A stretch of 64,000 nt of DNA from Symsagittifera roscoffensis. Lineage: Eukaryota; Xenacoelomorpha; Acoela; Convolutidae. A program made the position numbers and the translations under genes. The stretch covers positions 24,559,547 to 24,623,546 of the forward strand of contig NC_087067.1 in NCBI RefSeq assembly GCF_963678635.1, written 5' to 3'. Below are positions 11,501 to 26,500 of the stretch, one piece after another. A model generated the notes under the pieces. That model saw only the letters and a program-made list of their open reading frames with translations, had not been told where the DNA came from and ran no database searches. Position 1 is the stretch's first letter, and the number at the start of each line of letters is the position of its first letter.

Positions 11501-14500
11501 GATAAATAATTTTAATACCAGTAGAAATTAATTGTGTTTATAAAGTACTGGCACATTTTATGTGCGGCAAAAAAGGTTCGAGTGAAGTGTGTCGACAAAA
11601 TTAAAGGGGGCGAAATATGACATGAAGACATGCCACATTCACTACAAAGGGGTCCGGTCCGAATCACAAAAGTTTCAAAACGATGTCATCTGGTTTTTAA
11701 GTTTTTTTAGCCAGTTAAGGTTTTCGGAAATATCGTCAAGTTTTGCGAATAGTTTTGCAGATTTTTTTCTTCTTCTTACAGCGTTGAATCATGCTACTCT
11801 ATGATTCAACTACTCTATGATTCTATTTATTCTAGTTGCAATAGCGCGAAAAATTCAAGATCAGCTATTCCAAAAAATTTAAAAAAAAAAACATTCATTC
11901 GAAATATCTGAAAAGGCTAACAGTCCCTGTATGTTATTCATTTTCTTAATCAACTCCATATAGATTTATTTCCTGCTTTTAGGACTACTACGTGGTGTTG
12001 TTGAGTGCTGGCGAGTATGACTCATACGTGAAGAGTATCTGTGAGAACCCGATCTGTCAGCAGAGAGTGATCTACATCCAGGGCAGTGCACTCCGGTTCA
12101 ATGACCTGGTCAAGGTCAAAGTGCACTATGCGGAGTGCTGCTTCATACTCGCATCCAGACACGAAAAAGACCAGCAGAGAGAGGTAAGCACAGAGGAACG
12201 AGGAAATGGGGAGGGGTACCTGTAGTGTATGATCTAACTCATGATGTAATCATTCCCACCATTGAAAATGGAGAGGATCTTTGTAATCGGTGTAGTTTTT
12301 TTTCTTCAGGTTTCGCAGTTAATAATCGGAATGGGTCAAGTAATATATCATTTTAAAGATGTTTAAGTCGTGATTCGAACAACATTAAGAATTTTAGAAA
12401 AAAAATTTCTCAGTGCTGAGAAAATTTGAGTTTTTTTATTTTTGGTCTAATTTCAAGCTAATAAGGTGAACATACAATTTTATAATAGCTTATAATAATT
12501 TAAGCCTTGAAAATTTGTTTCACTCGAGTGAAGTAAGTTTTTGAAGTTTTTAGCGTCATTTTAGGAATAAAAAACTTCAAAAATTCAAAAAAATTCTGCA
12601 AAAATGTCTAAATTTTTCTTATAATTTTTTATTCTTTAAGTTTATTTACTTCAATGGGCCTAGATTAGGACGACTGTCGAATATGCCTAATTCCTTTTTC
12701 TGTCCAGATCTTTGTATATCACACCACGCAGAAAAAATGACACCAATTTGGATAAACTTACTCGTATTTTTTAAGGCTATGGTCGGAAAATTCTGTGCTA
12801 GTTGCACAATAACCGGCTATTCTTGTTGGTGCTTAATTTTGTCTAAGTTATAACTTAGATTCTTATTTTGCTGCAATTTCTAGCAGTCAGTTGAAGGTTT
12901 GTGCGCAAGGATATAAAAATTAAACCATTTTTGCTTCACTGAATTCAACGAGTTTGAAAAAAACAGGGCTGGGAAAATTCCATTATAAATCAATTTTGTA
13001 AACCATCCAATTATGACTAAAAATGCTAATTATACATTTCTCATATATGTGAAATATTCCATAAACTTAAAAAAATTTATGAAAATTAGCATTCTACCAT
13101 TTTGACTATTGCATGACTAGCGTTTTTCAGTAAGCTTTCAAAACTTCAGAAACTTTTTTTGTTTTAATTTTTTTAAGAGTGTACATTTGTGTTTGTTTCT
13201 AAATTATAGATACCAATGCGTCAGAAAGAAGAATCAAATCTCCAAAAAATACTGCTCTATGAGGTTATATCATGGAAAAATTCAGTTAGCTACAGAAAAA
13301 AATACAAATTTCAGTTATGCTGTAATTTTAAACAATGAAACTTTGATTATATAATTCTAATATTAGAGTATAGCGCATTTGTTTTTCGAAAGTTTTATTT
13401 TTTTACGATATAATTATTACCAAGACATTCTGTTTTTTTATCCAAAACTCTTTTTTCTTTTCTGTATGGAGATTGTATAAAAAATATACACAGACTATCA
13501 TCTACATTTTATATACACATTAGATACAATTGAGTTAAGACCGATGTGGTTAACTCATAGAGTAATTTCGGATAGGATACACCGTCTGCTCGTCACGCTA
13601 TCTTATTTTCGGCCGGATAGATTCGTGCAACTTCTTAGTCTAATACCGATCCTAATCTTACTCTTATACTTTCTAGTCTCAGGGTGTTTAACTAGTCTCT
13701 GCTAGGCTCAATAGATCTAGGGTATACTGGTTTGTTGCGGCTGCTGAAGTTCTCTTGGAGAGACAACTAATTTCTAAGTTAAATTCAAATCTCTCTGGTG
13801 CTGAAATTACAAGTAATTTCAGCACTTACAAATAAGTGGGTTGTTAGTTAGATGGATCATGATTGGTTAATATTAAATACTTTACAGTGGTAAAATATCT
13901 AATTTATCCAATCATAAAATGTAGTTTAGATCAGGTTCCACCCATCCGGGTTTTACAGAGTTTTTTAGAATTATCTTTCTGCAATTCAAAGGATGGATGA
14001 TGAACGTTGGTATTGGGCGAAAATCGTATTCTTGTCCGGTTCCTCTTGTTAGAGAAGTTCCAGGACGCTGGAGTTAGGGGCATCAATCGTTGTGTCTTCT
14101 TGTGACAACGACTGTGTTTCTCAACGAAATCAATCTGATTTCAAAATGGTTTGCTATGACGGGTTTCTCTGTATTATGTAGAGAACTTGTTTTGTGTTCA
14201 ACCTCGTCTGGGAATGGCGTGGAGATTGTGCGTGGAGGGGATGCCTTGTAACTCGGATCTGTACGTATACTTGAACATCGAGGTGGTCATTGGTCTAGTT
14301 CAATGAAGTCCTTTTCTGCGAAGTCAAGTCGTACTCTAAATCGTTTGAGTTGTGATTGTGGACGGCATATCGGTTGTGGTTAGCCATTCTTGTTCGAGTG
14401 TAGTGGGGTCATTTTGTCTTTGGATGTTCGTCTTTGTTGTTGTGTGCTGATCTATATACTGCAAGGTATAATTTATATTGTATAAAAATTTTATTAGTTC

Positions 14501-17500
14501 AGTTTTTTAAATTATGAATTTAATTAGTTGTTTTCACAAAAGCATTTTGTTTTAGTTCGGTTATTTTGAAGAGTTACTCACCCTTGAGTACCTCTTATTA
14601 AAAATAGAAGTGTGGTCACAAAGCGTGGATGTAGCACGGTGGGTTAGGCCGGCTATAGAGCATGCTCAGGACGTCCTCTCTGGTGGGTTAGGCCAGGAGT
14701 GGGAGTATGATTTCGTGCGGTTTCTTTGAGAGGTCCTGTTATGTGATAACGTTTTATGTTGGGTTTATGTTGGTCTTTCTTATGTTCCTTTGGTTGTGTC
14801 CTTTTTTCAAAATCAAATTGTTTTTGTTATGGGTTTGTCTTTCGACTTTTTTGTGTTTTATTATTTCTTTCTTAGACTTTATAATAGTCTTCAAAAGAAT
14901 AAATTATCCAGTTTTAAACTGGGTTAATCCGGTTTGGGTACCGTTGGTTTTCTTTTCTTAGTCATGCTGTTATTTTATGATTTGTGGTGTTTAGTAAGCT
15001 GCGTTGGTTAGTTTGTTTTAGTAAATAATTCCTTTCCAACCGGGTTAGAGGAAAGTTTGGAACTTTTTATCGTGTGTTAGAGTTGTTGAGTGTGAAAACT
15101 TGAAACTGAAATTCATTATTTAAACAATTCTTCGTTGGCGAGCTGTGCGAGTTTGGATAGAATTCTTGTGCGAGCGAATGAAAATATCAAAATGTTAGTA
15201 CTGCATTTTTATTTTATTATTTTATTACATAGAATTTCAATTTTACTGCTAGTTTTGGGGGAAATTTAAAGTTATAAATTTTCATCATAATTAATTTTAC
15301 TGCTTTATGGGGAAATAACTTAATTTACTTCATTTGGTATAAATTTTATCAGATTAATTTGTGAAAATATTAATGAAGTTTAGAATAATTTTAACAAGTT
15401 TTTTTTTTCTGTTTTTTGCAGATGATCGTGGTATGAAGACTAAAAATCTTAAAAAAACATGAGTAAGGAATGGTTAGTAATAATTTAAATTTATTAGTAA
15501 GGAATATTTGAAATTATACTTACCTGTTAATCGTCTGGGAAAAAAACCGTGAGGGAAGATGTCGTGTATCATGTCGGAATTCGTTAGTAACTTTGCTAGT
15601 ATGCGAATGATGTTTTTAGTTTGAAGCAGTTGCCAAAGCAATTGAAGTGCTTTAATAGTTTTTAGTTCTTCGGTGCCGACTGCAAACTCATGAGGTGTGT
15701 TTTGAATGAGATTATATATTTTGTGATTGTATTTAGTATTATGAATAAATTCTAATATAGGGATTTATATAGGTTGGACAAATTCATGTGGGATAAGGAA
15801 GGGTCTGGATTCTTCAGCATTAAAGGTCTTCGTGATGGGACAAAATATATACATTTGTGTTATTGGGTCATAATTGCGGAGGATGCCGTGGAGGTTAGTA
15901 TCTTTGATGCAATAGGTGAAGTTTAGAAAAAATGGTGAAGTGTACTTCGAGTTAAGAAACTGAAAACGATGGTGCGGTTGTCTTGATGGAGTATGTAGAT
16001 CAAAATGATTTTGTATGAAGCGATAGTATGTATATGTGTGAGTTTGTTTAGTGCGTAACATGATGTCATGTGAACATTGCAAATCGCGTTAATGTGGTGC
16101 AAGGAAGTGAAAGGTTAGTGAAAATAATTGAAATTTTTCTTTAAAACTTTCGTAAGCTTGCATATCAGTTAGTGCTTCAGAAATGATGTGATCATATTTT
16201 CTGACGAAAATATTGAGTGTGAATACATATGATGTTTTGATGAAGAATTTTTCTGTTAGTTGTGGGTTAGCGAAGCGGTCGTCATCTAAAAATTGGTCTT
16301 GATTAGTTCGGATGATATTATGGTCGTAATATTCTAGTGTAAATTCGTTAGCTCGGGGTGCAGTGAATGTTTTTAGTGATTTTTTATATCCTTTATAAGT
16401 AAATTGTCTAGGTGTTAGTGTTGCGGTGAGTCTATATAGCATATCTTTATGCTTCTCTATATTGCTATGAGTATTAGATAGTGGGAGGCAAAGGGGATTA
16501 GTAAAATGATAATATGTTGTCCAATGAAGTGTAGGCATTAAAACATGTTCATCTACAAAACTACGTGTGTCGTTAGTGTCATTAGGTGTGTTTAAAGTAT
16601 ATTGTGGAAATGAAGGTAAGGTGATTGCTAGAAAATCTTTTGTGTTGGTGTGGTGTGGATGTATAAAATATTCACGAGCTGTTCCTGGTTTGGTCGGGAA
16701 TGGATGGTTTGGGAATTTTCTTTTAAAAGTGCGATAAGCTCGGTTAGTGCTAGTTAATGATTCGGTGGATGTTGATGATTGTGCTAATGATGCAGTATAG
16801 GCTGAGGAGGGTGTAGGAGTAGGTGGGTTTGAGGATTCTATCGTAGATGAAATTTGATTGATTGTGAGGGTGTTAGGGTGTATTAGCTGTTGTTGTAGGG
16901 TGATAAAACTATCTAGTTCTTGGGAGATTTGGGGAGTATCTGGAGAATTAGATGATCGGTCGGAATGAAATGGAGAATAGGTTGGGGTTACTTGTGAAGC
17001 ATAAGAGGGAGTAGAAATGGGCGGGAGTGGATTATTTGGTGGGATTGGTTGAAAAGGGGGCTTTGAAAAAACTGAGGAGTTGGTTTGAAAATTATTGGAT
17101 GGAGATAGTTCGGAGTCTGCAAATTCGTCAGGGGTTTCTACATTAGGGTTGTTGAGTTGTGAAATGGAGTATAAAACTGAAATATCTGAATTAGTACCCG
17201 AATTCATGCTTGATGTTATATTACTAATTGGAAAATCGGGTGGCGGGAAAGCAAAAAGTTGGATTATTGTGATTGGAGTGTTGAGGTTGGTTGGATGGGA
17301 ATTTGAGCGGTGTAGGGATCCAAGTTGTCGGCTCATCGTGGGCTAAAAAAATATTATTTTGAGACTGAAAAGCGGTGGTATGGGGTTGTTCTATAATTTG
17401 TTCATATGTATTATCATCTTGTGAATGATGTGTCATTATATGTTGTATGGGACTTTACGATATGTTTGGTCTAAAATTTGGGTTATGTGTTATTGCTAGG

Positions 17501-20500
17501 TTTCGGAAATTACGTGGGACTAAGGATAATGGATGGTTATGTGGTAAGGGTGGCAGCTGTGGTACTGTAGGCGTTACTTCTGTGTTATTATGTTCTTCGT
17601 TGTACGTGTTCTGTGTTGTTGCTATTTTTGTATTATATTCTTTGATTTGTGCGTCTAGAAGAATTTTGTTAATTGATGATGAAAAAATTCCAAAAAATCC
17701 TGCAAATAGTATGCGTGCTACACTTGCTTGTCTATTTACTTGTGTGTGTATAGCACATGTGTTGTAGATTCCTTTTAAAAGTGAAAAAAGAAATCCTATA
17801 AAGTTAAACATTGCGTATAAGATAGTTAATTTTTCTAAGATATAATAGGGCCATCCTAGAAATTCGAGAATTTCATTTTTTAGTGTAACAAAGCTAAAAA
17901 TATTTATGGGTGAAATATCTTGTGGTCTGTTTTTTTCACCGTTTAGATATATATATAGTCTTTAATGTCTTTAAAATATCCGCTATAATCTTGTGTATAG
18001 ATGTGTGCAAATCCTGCTGTTTCGGCAAGTTTGCGTAAGTTTTGGTCAATTGATTGTCTTTGTATAGTGTCCATTTGTGTTAATAATTCCTGGAATTGTT
18101 GTGTTCTAAAGTGGTGTTGGATATCAGATTTTGAATATATTCCAATTGATTGTAAATCAATATTTGGGTTACGAGCAATAGCTCGGATGCTTTCGGGTGA
18201 AATTTTTTTGAGTGATTGCATTAATGTGGGGTATGGGGTAAGAAGATAATATTTATCTTCATCAGGGTTCAATTGTACTACATTGTGGCTATTCTCTGAT
18301 CCACATGGGACTGCGGTATCTCAAAAATATGTTCTTCTTGAAAGTGTTTCAACAAAATGTACTTTATTTTTATAAAAGATAGGGATTCTTTTATAGCATC
18401 TTTTATCTTCAAAAACATATAGTGGTGATACTTTTTTGGTACAAGTATAAAACCATAAGATGTTTCCTTCGTAGTCTAGAAAATTTGATCTTTTTCCTGA
18501 TAGTAAATATCCTGCGTAGGTATTTTTAAAACTGCTAGTGCAAGTGATTGTAGGATTTGTGTCCTTTCTAATTCGCATAGTTGGTGAAGTGTTTCTAATT
18601 TGGAGAGTGACATTTCTTGAAAAATTCGACTAATCGTGTAGTCTAATTTCAAATCTAAGTGGATATCATAGTGGATATTACCAAAATAAGAATTATTCAT
18701 TAGTGATAGTTCTTGTAAACGTGTGCTTCTAGTGTCATGTGGCTTTAGATGTCCACCAGGTTGACCATTACTTTTTTGAAAATTAACTGGTATATATGAT
18801 GTTCCTTCGTGTAGAGGATGACTTGTAGCATAGGGGTCAATTTTTATTTTTCCAGTGGTCATTTCGAAACCTTTTTCGTATTCAACTAATATTTCAGAAT
18901 ATTGTGTTTTGTGAAGTGGGTTTCTGTATTTGCATGCAAATTCTGTTTCTTGATATATTTGAAAACGTGTAAATTTATTTTTTATATTATGGATATTTCG
19001 AAAATTGGTACTTTGTTTTCGTGATGGATTGACTTGTTCATATGGAATTGATTGTATAAAATATTTTTCGTGAAATTTTATCATTCGAGCATGTATTTTT
19101 GCTACTTGAAATGTTGTACATGTATCTTCAGGAAACCAAACAATTGTTGCTTGTGTCCGTGTTGTAGGATCAAAATAACCTTGATCGTTTTTACAAGGTA
19201 GTCTAATTCCTTGATAGATCATTGTGTTATCAGATAAATCTCGTGTGAGTTGTATTTTTTCGAGTTGTATTTTCCAATCGAAAAACATTATTTCTTGATA
19301 TCCTTTATTTTTTGTGTCTGCTTTGCAGTTTGATGGATTATTTATACCCATGTGTGGTATCCAGTGCTTATCGTGTATGTCATAAGTTAATCTTCCGTGT
19401 GCGCCGTTGTATGGGTATTTTTCATCTAGTTTAATGTGTCCTTGATATCTTTCAAGTTCTGCTTGATGTACAGAATCGGCAAAGACTTGAAAATATACTA
19501 TTTTTCTGTCGGTGTTTTTATTTCTTGTGATGTTTAGTCTGAGTAGTTCGTTTTTACAATCGTCAGGATTTAAATGTAGAAGTCGTTCTATATTACTTTG
19601 GTAGAATGATTCATGGTCCAGTCGGTTTTTATTTCCGTTAGAAACTTGTGAACAATGTAGTTTCTTTTCGGAAAATGTTGCTGTAAATTTATATCCTATG
19701 ACGGTTGATGCTCGGGCTTTTAAATATAGTGTCGCTATTACATTTGTAGTTTCTATAGCTTGTGGTTCCGTTTCGCATTGTGATACTTGATTTATTGCAT
19801 ATTTGTGTAGTGTTTTTTGTTCATTTTCTTCACAATCGTAATGTGTTACTAATAAGTCTTGGGGTCATGTGCGGGGGGAAGGATTTATGTTCTGATCTTA
19901 GATTATGAGAAAAAGGAGTTGGAGAAATATTAATAATTTTAGAATATACATGTGTATGATAATCCTGATTACGGGTTATAAAATGTGATGTAACCAATTG
20001 TCTTTTTGGTATATCTGTCGTATTTATATTTTACTTCAGTTGTTATAAATGGTGGTGGTAGCGATTGAGCTATTATATTTGGTGGTTTTAATGGGTAAGG
20101 ATGTTGAGCAATGTTGTTTAGTTTAACCGTGATTTCAAATTTTAATTGTAGACTATTTTGTTGGAGTATTTGGATGTTATGGTCACGAATGTCTTCGTGG
20201 ATGTCTTGTCTATACTGTAATCTATGAAGTGCCCAGTTGTGGAGTCGGTTACTTTCTGGGTGCTGTCCAAATAATGGTGGGGGTGCTGTGAATGTGTTCC
20301 AGTCTAATCTTAAAGGGATATTTGTTGATGATTGTTCTCGATATCTAGCGTCGAGGTTATTTGGGAAAATTAAAGGGAAAGGCGTCGGTGAAATCTGGCT
20401 TATTGATGGTGTTGACGGTAGTGATAATGTTTCTGGTAGTGATGATGATGTTGTTGTATCCGTAGAAATATCTATTGGATTATTTATTAAATTTGGTTCA

Positions 20501-23500
20501 CCTTGTGTGAATGATTGCGTTGTCCAATATGGTAGTCGTGATGTTTGGTTTGGGGGGTTAAAGGGATTTTCACGTATTTGTTCAGATGTTGGTGTTGAAC
20601 CTAGGTAATCTGAGGGTAGACTTGAGGTGCTACGTTGTGAAAGAAGTGTAGGGGTTTCCGGTAATATGCTAATTGGGTTTTCCGGAGTAGTTGGTGATGG
20701 GGATTGGGGTATATCAAAACGAACTCGAGGGGTTTGAAAATTTCTATTTCGTCGTGGATGTATAATTTGTCTATTTATTTCAACTGTATTTTGGTTTTGA
20801 CTAATATTTCTTATTCTACTTAATTCTTGTGGTAGTGTTGGGTACAAGTTATATGTTGGTTCACTTAGAGGTGCCTGTCGCTGAACTGGTTCTAATGGCT
20901 CAGATAAGCGAGCGTGTCGTTCTTCAAAAGTGTATGGGTTATCTTGGAAAGAATTTCGTGTGGATGTTTGGGGGTTTTGGGTAGTTGTAGGTATTGTCTG
21001 GTTTTTTTGGGATGATGGCGGTGAAGACTGGCTGTGTGATTGTTGGTTAGCAATTTTTGAGGGTTTTTTGATTGATTTCTTTTAGTGAAAAAATTTATGT
21101 TTATTGTAGTATTCTTCAAGAAAAAGAATTAAAAGGATTGATGCTAAGGCGAATGTTATGATTGCCTTCTTTATACATTTGCATATTGTCAATATTAAGG
21201 GTGATAAAAATGTTATGAAAATTACAAATAGTAAAAAAATATCTGTTCTACTAAAAATGGTTCGTATCATTTAAATAAATTTTGGGTTTTCGTACCTTTG
21301 AATATGATCAATGACTTGGGAAAGTTGGAGATATAATTCAAATAGGGAGTAGAAAATTTAAAAAATATTGCAAAAAAATGATTAAAATTATTATAAAAGC
21401 TTCAAAAGTATCAAAGAGGAAAATGAATAAAAGTTTAAGTATTGCTAAAAAGTTTATGAAAATGTTGAAAATTATGTTGACTGATTGAGAGAAGAGCATT
21501 TAAGAAATGGCTTCTTGGTCGAATATTTTTTGTTATTTGGGGCGATTTTCATGTGTGGTCGAATTATTTATTGATTTTTTGACAAGTGGGTTGAGTTTTG
21601 TGAAAAATTGTTGGGGGCGAATTTTATGGTGTTTGGGAGGTCTTCTTTGCTTTATTTTTATTTGTCAGTTGATCTGGGGTATTTTTGAGATTTTTGTACT
21701 TTAGGCTAAATTAGTATGGTCGTACTTTTACTTTAGGCTAATTTAACATTTTTGTTTGGGGGGTTTTTGTGGTCTGAATTGGGAAAATATTGTTGATTTT
21801 TGCGTTATTAGATAAGGGAGGGTTATGATATTATGGTGGTATTTATTTTAGTTGTCAAGTTTTAGCAGGTTGCTTATTTTTGACCTGGAGGTTGTAAAAT
21901 TATAGTTATAGATATGCCTGGAGTTTAATATCTTTCGACTAATTGGTTTGTGTTAGAGTTATATAAGGTGACGGATTGAATGAATCCTTTTGGCTAATTT
22001 TGAATTAGAATCGCTGCGTGTTTGCAGCATGTTATTTTGAAAAATGAAAGTTCAAAATGTTTCAATGGTGCAAATAGTATTAAATTTAAAATTAAAGCTG
22101 TTTTTGAAATTCAACTTACTTTAATATTTTAGATTGTGGGATGAATATTTTGTAGTTTTTACGTGGTTGATTTCTAAGTCGTGATGACTCTCTATGTTCT
22201 GATTTCTCAACTTGTTCTTCAGGTATAATTTTTTCTATCATTTTTCTATTTTTCCTTTCTTTTTTATGTGTTTTTTGATCTAGCTTTTTTGTATTGTTTT
22301 TGGTTGTAGTTGGTTTTTTATTTTGTTTTTCAAGGTGAATGTCGTTTTGTTCATTTATTTCATTTTCCATATGTGGGTGATTTTGAATAACTTTTAAACC
22401 TGTGAAAGAATATGATTGAGTTAGTTCGCGTAGTGCGTATTCTTTTGGGTACTAAGGCAATAGCTTGTTTCTATGTTGAACAATTTCTTTTTTGTCTGAA
22501 TCGGTGATTTTATATGTTAAGTCTGTGATTATTTGGTATGTTCCCTTACGAAGGGGTTGCAATTTTTTAGAAATTCCTTTTTGGGTATTAAAATTAGGTA
22601 TTAAGACAAATGTTCCAATTTTTAAATCTGAGGCTGGTGTAAAGCGTGAATTTATTTGTTCGTTAATGTTCTGCCTTTGTAACAATTTTTTTGTTAATTT
22701 TTGGTAAATTTCATTGTATTTTTTATCTCTATTTAAAATCCAATCGGTGTGTGTACCGGAGGCTAATTTAAGGATTTGTGGGTGATGAAAATGATCTTCA
22801 TCATGTGTGTGTAAAGGTAGGTTATAACAAATTGAGTCTTTATTTGGTTGGCAATGACCTTGTGTATTTTTATGAGAGTTTGCTGTAAACATAATTGGTT
22901 TACGTGGCTTTAGATTAAAAACCATTTCGTATGGTGACATTCCTAGAGTTGTCGTAATTTGTGAATTATATGCTAAGGGGAATAATTTTACATCTGCTGA
23001 CCATTCTGTGTATCTTGTATCATTTCCATTTATGATACATCTAAGATATTCTTGTAGTGAACGGTTCATACCTTCGACTAAACCGTTTGTCCAAGGTGCA
23101 TGAGATGTATGCGGTTTGTGTTTAATGTTGTATAAATGACATAATGTGATGATTTCATTATTTATGAACTCTGTACCATTGTCTGTAACTAAGATTTCGG
23201 GTAATCCGAATTTGGCTATCCAGTGTTCGTAAAGTGTTGTGTAAGCATAATAAGCGTTACAATGTGGTACTGGGTTGAGTGCTACATAATGTGTAAATGC
23301 GTCAACTATTACCATAATGTAGGAGTTTCCTTCAGAGGATGGTGAAATTGGTCCTTTTGTATCGAATGATATACGGTGGTTAAAATATAAACTTTGTCCT
23401 TTAAAATCTTGTTGTTGTGCTATTTGTTTTTGATTTGGATAAGGTTTATTTAGCTGACATACTATACAATCATTGCATAGTACTTTTATCCAAATCGGTG

Positions 23501-26500
23501 CATTCGGGAAGTAAAAATTTTGTGTAAAATTTGAATATGTTTTCTCTGTTCCAGAGTGTCCTTTAATGTTTTGTGTATGTGAAATGTTAAAAGCTATTAG
23601 AATCATACTTAAAGGGAGACAGGGAACTGTAGAGTCGTTTAAATGATATTCTAGAAGGTATGTGTTTTCGTTAATTGTTGTATTATTAAATTTTCGAAAA
23701 TATCGGAGGAGTGTTTTATTTCCTAAAATTGTGGTATCTGCCTTTACGGGCTTAGTTTTGTATTTGTGCCATGATTTTAGTTGTCTAATTACTGGGTCAA
23801 GATTTTGATATTGTTTCAAACTATTAATTGTAATTTTATCTGTTGGAGGGAGAAAAATGTTTTCAATTTCTAATTTAGATAAGGGAATTGTGTCAAGTGG
23901 GTCATGGAAAAACTTGTTTATTGTGTATTTTGAATCATTTGTTTTTGGTCCTGATAAATTTATTTTATCAGTTAAATTTTCTTTTTCAATTAACGGAAAA
24001 AGGTCTTTTTTTTGCGAATGGTGTTTTATTCGTTTTTGTTGAGTGTTATTTTGTATCCATTGTGAGTATGGAATTGGTTTGAAAGTTGATGTTCCAAGTA
24101 GATCAACTTCGTAGTGATTATTTTGGCAATCTAAATAAAGTGGGAAGTGTTGGAGATTATTTATTTGTGATTGTTCAATGTCAGTTTTTACTGCATATTT
24201 GCATTCTAGTCGGGGTGATGTTTCGTCTTTTGCAAGGTAAAATTTTATATTTTTAGGTATTTCAACTGTAGTTTTTCGTGTAAGTAATTCAGGTGGTGTA
24301 TTTCGACTTAATGTATCTGGTAATGCAAGATTCTTTCCTGCTGTCCAAACTATATGTAAGTTTGGAAATTTTATTGGTATTAATTGAAATCTATAAACTC
24401 GATGATTTGGATTTGACTTTTGTGTAAAGAGAAAAATGATTGGTTTATGATCTGTGAATAGAACTGTTGGATGTTTTGATCCAAGTATTAGAAATTCATA
24501 TTCTGTAAGTGTATAAATTATAGCTATACATTCTCTCATTAGAGCTGAGAGTCGTAGCTCTGCTTTACTGAATAATTGGGAATTTGCTGATATAAGGTTC
24601 ATTTTATTTGTACAACTGTGTGATTGTAGTAATGCTGCGCCGATGCCAAAATTTGAAGCATCGCACATTGCGTAGAATGGTTGATTTGGATCTGGGATTG
24701 TGTTTGAAATTTGTTCAGTTAAAAGTTTTTTAATTTCTTCAAATCGTGTTTGATGTTCAATGGTTCATTCAAAATAATTTTGCTGTCTGAGGGTATTATA
24801 GAATGGTCTTAAATATAATTGCATTTTGTAAACGTACTTGCTTAAGAAATTTAACATTCCAAGGAATTCTTGGATTTTCTTTTTGTTTGTTGGTGGTTGA
24901 AGTTTTTGAATAGCATCAATGCGTGATTTTAATGGAGTGATTGTGTTTTTTTCTATGTTATGTCCTAAAAATTTAACTCGTGTTAAAAAGAAGTGTGATT
25001 TATCGGGGGCGGCCTTCAGATTTTTGTTCTGAAGTATTTTATGATAGTGTTCTAAAACTGTAAACATTTCTTCTTTTGTCTGTGATTGCATAAAAACATC
25101 GTCTAAATAGGTGATTGCTTTTTTCTTAAGTATTAGTGGTCTAAAAATTTTGCTCATAAAAGCTGAAAATGCTGCTGGTCCTATGGATATTCCATAGAAG
25201 AGGCGATTGAATTCATATTGTTGATTTCCAATAACAAATTGTGTTAAACGTCGTGATTGTTCATCTAGTGGCATTTGATTGTATGCGCTATTCATATCTG
25301 CGGTTGTAAAGTATTTTCCGTATATTTTTGTTAAAATAACTTGTATTGGTTCAATAGGCCAATTGCATTTTGATTCGTCTATTAGTGAATTGAGATATCT
25401 AGCGTCTAAAACTATTTTTAATGATTCTCCTTTTGCTAGGATGATAACAGGGTTAATAAATGTGCTACCTTTTGGTGAGATAAATTTGTTTTGTTCTAAA
25501 ATATCCAGTAATTTTTTTACCTTATCGTGTAAATGAATTGGTACTTTGCTTGCTCTTTGTTTTTTGAAAACTGCGTCAGTTTTTAACGGGAGATGGAGTG
25601 ATAACTGATTTGCCCAACATCAAGTTTTGATGTTGCATAGACTGTTGAATATTTTAACAGTTGTTTTGCTAGTTCTTCAAATTCGATTTGTGTAATTTGT
25701 GAGTGTTCAAAGTTAAACAATTGTTGTTGTTCTTTTGTGTAATTTGTTATATTGAATGTTGGTTTAAAATATGGTGTTTTTGTGAAATAATCTGTGTTCC
25801 TTTTTCATTGCTTATTATACTATTTATGGATAGTTCTTCGTTAAGAATTGTGGATTGACAAATATCTAATAATTGGAGTATATTATTTACGCGGTATGCT
25901 TTTTCATGTACGGGTGATATTGTAGCGTTTGTTTCGCAATATCCTAAAAGTCCTAAGGGTAAAGTTACTTGGTACGGTGTGTTGTTATACACATGTAGCG
26001 AAATGATGTCTGAGTTCGTATTTTTCAAATATCTTATAGATGAAATCGTGATTTTGAAAAACTTATGAATAGGTTTAAACTCAAAGTCTGACATAAAGAG
26101 TTGTTGTTTTTTTTTACTTTTGTCATATTGGTGAACTTGTTTTATTGAAAAGTTATATATGTTTCCTGATAGTGGTTTCAGGTGTTTCCGTTGTTGGTTA
26201 TAAATTGGATAAAATTTTGAAAAGAATGGTGGTTGTTTATTTAATCTTTGAAAAAATGTTAGAGCTGTATCTTTTGTTTTTGTGTACTTATCTTTGATTA
26301 GTAGTTTACTATTCAAGATGTTGATTGTTGGTATATATTTAGATATAAATGGTATACCAATGATATTGTGTTTAATATCAGTAATATGAAATATTTGTTT
26401 AAATGGTTTGTTTAGAATTTTATTTTGCTCCATTGTTCTTGTGGGGAGGAGGAATAATTGAACTTTTCCATAATTTATTAATGTTGATCCTTGTGCTGTT

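Noticed and set aside
14707..14961. Hydrophobic 84-codon plus-strand ORF in the 3' noncoding part of the giant element
   Set aside because: T/G-rich antisense sequence produces Phe/Leu/Val runs by composition alone.
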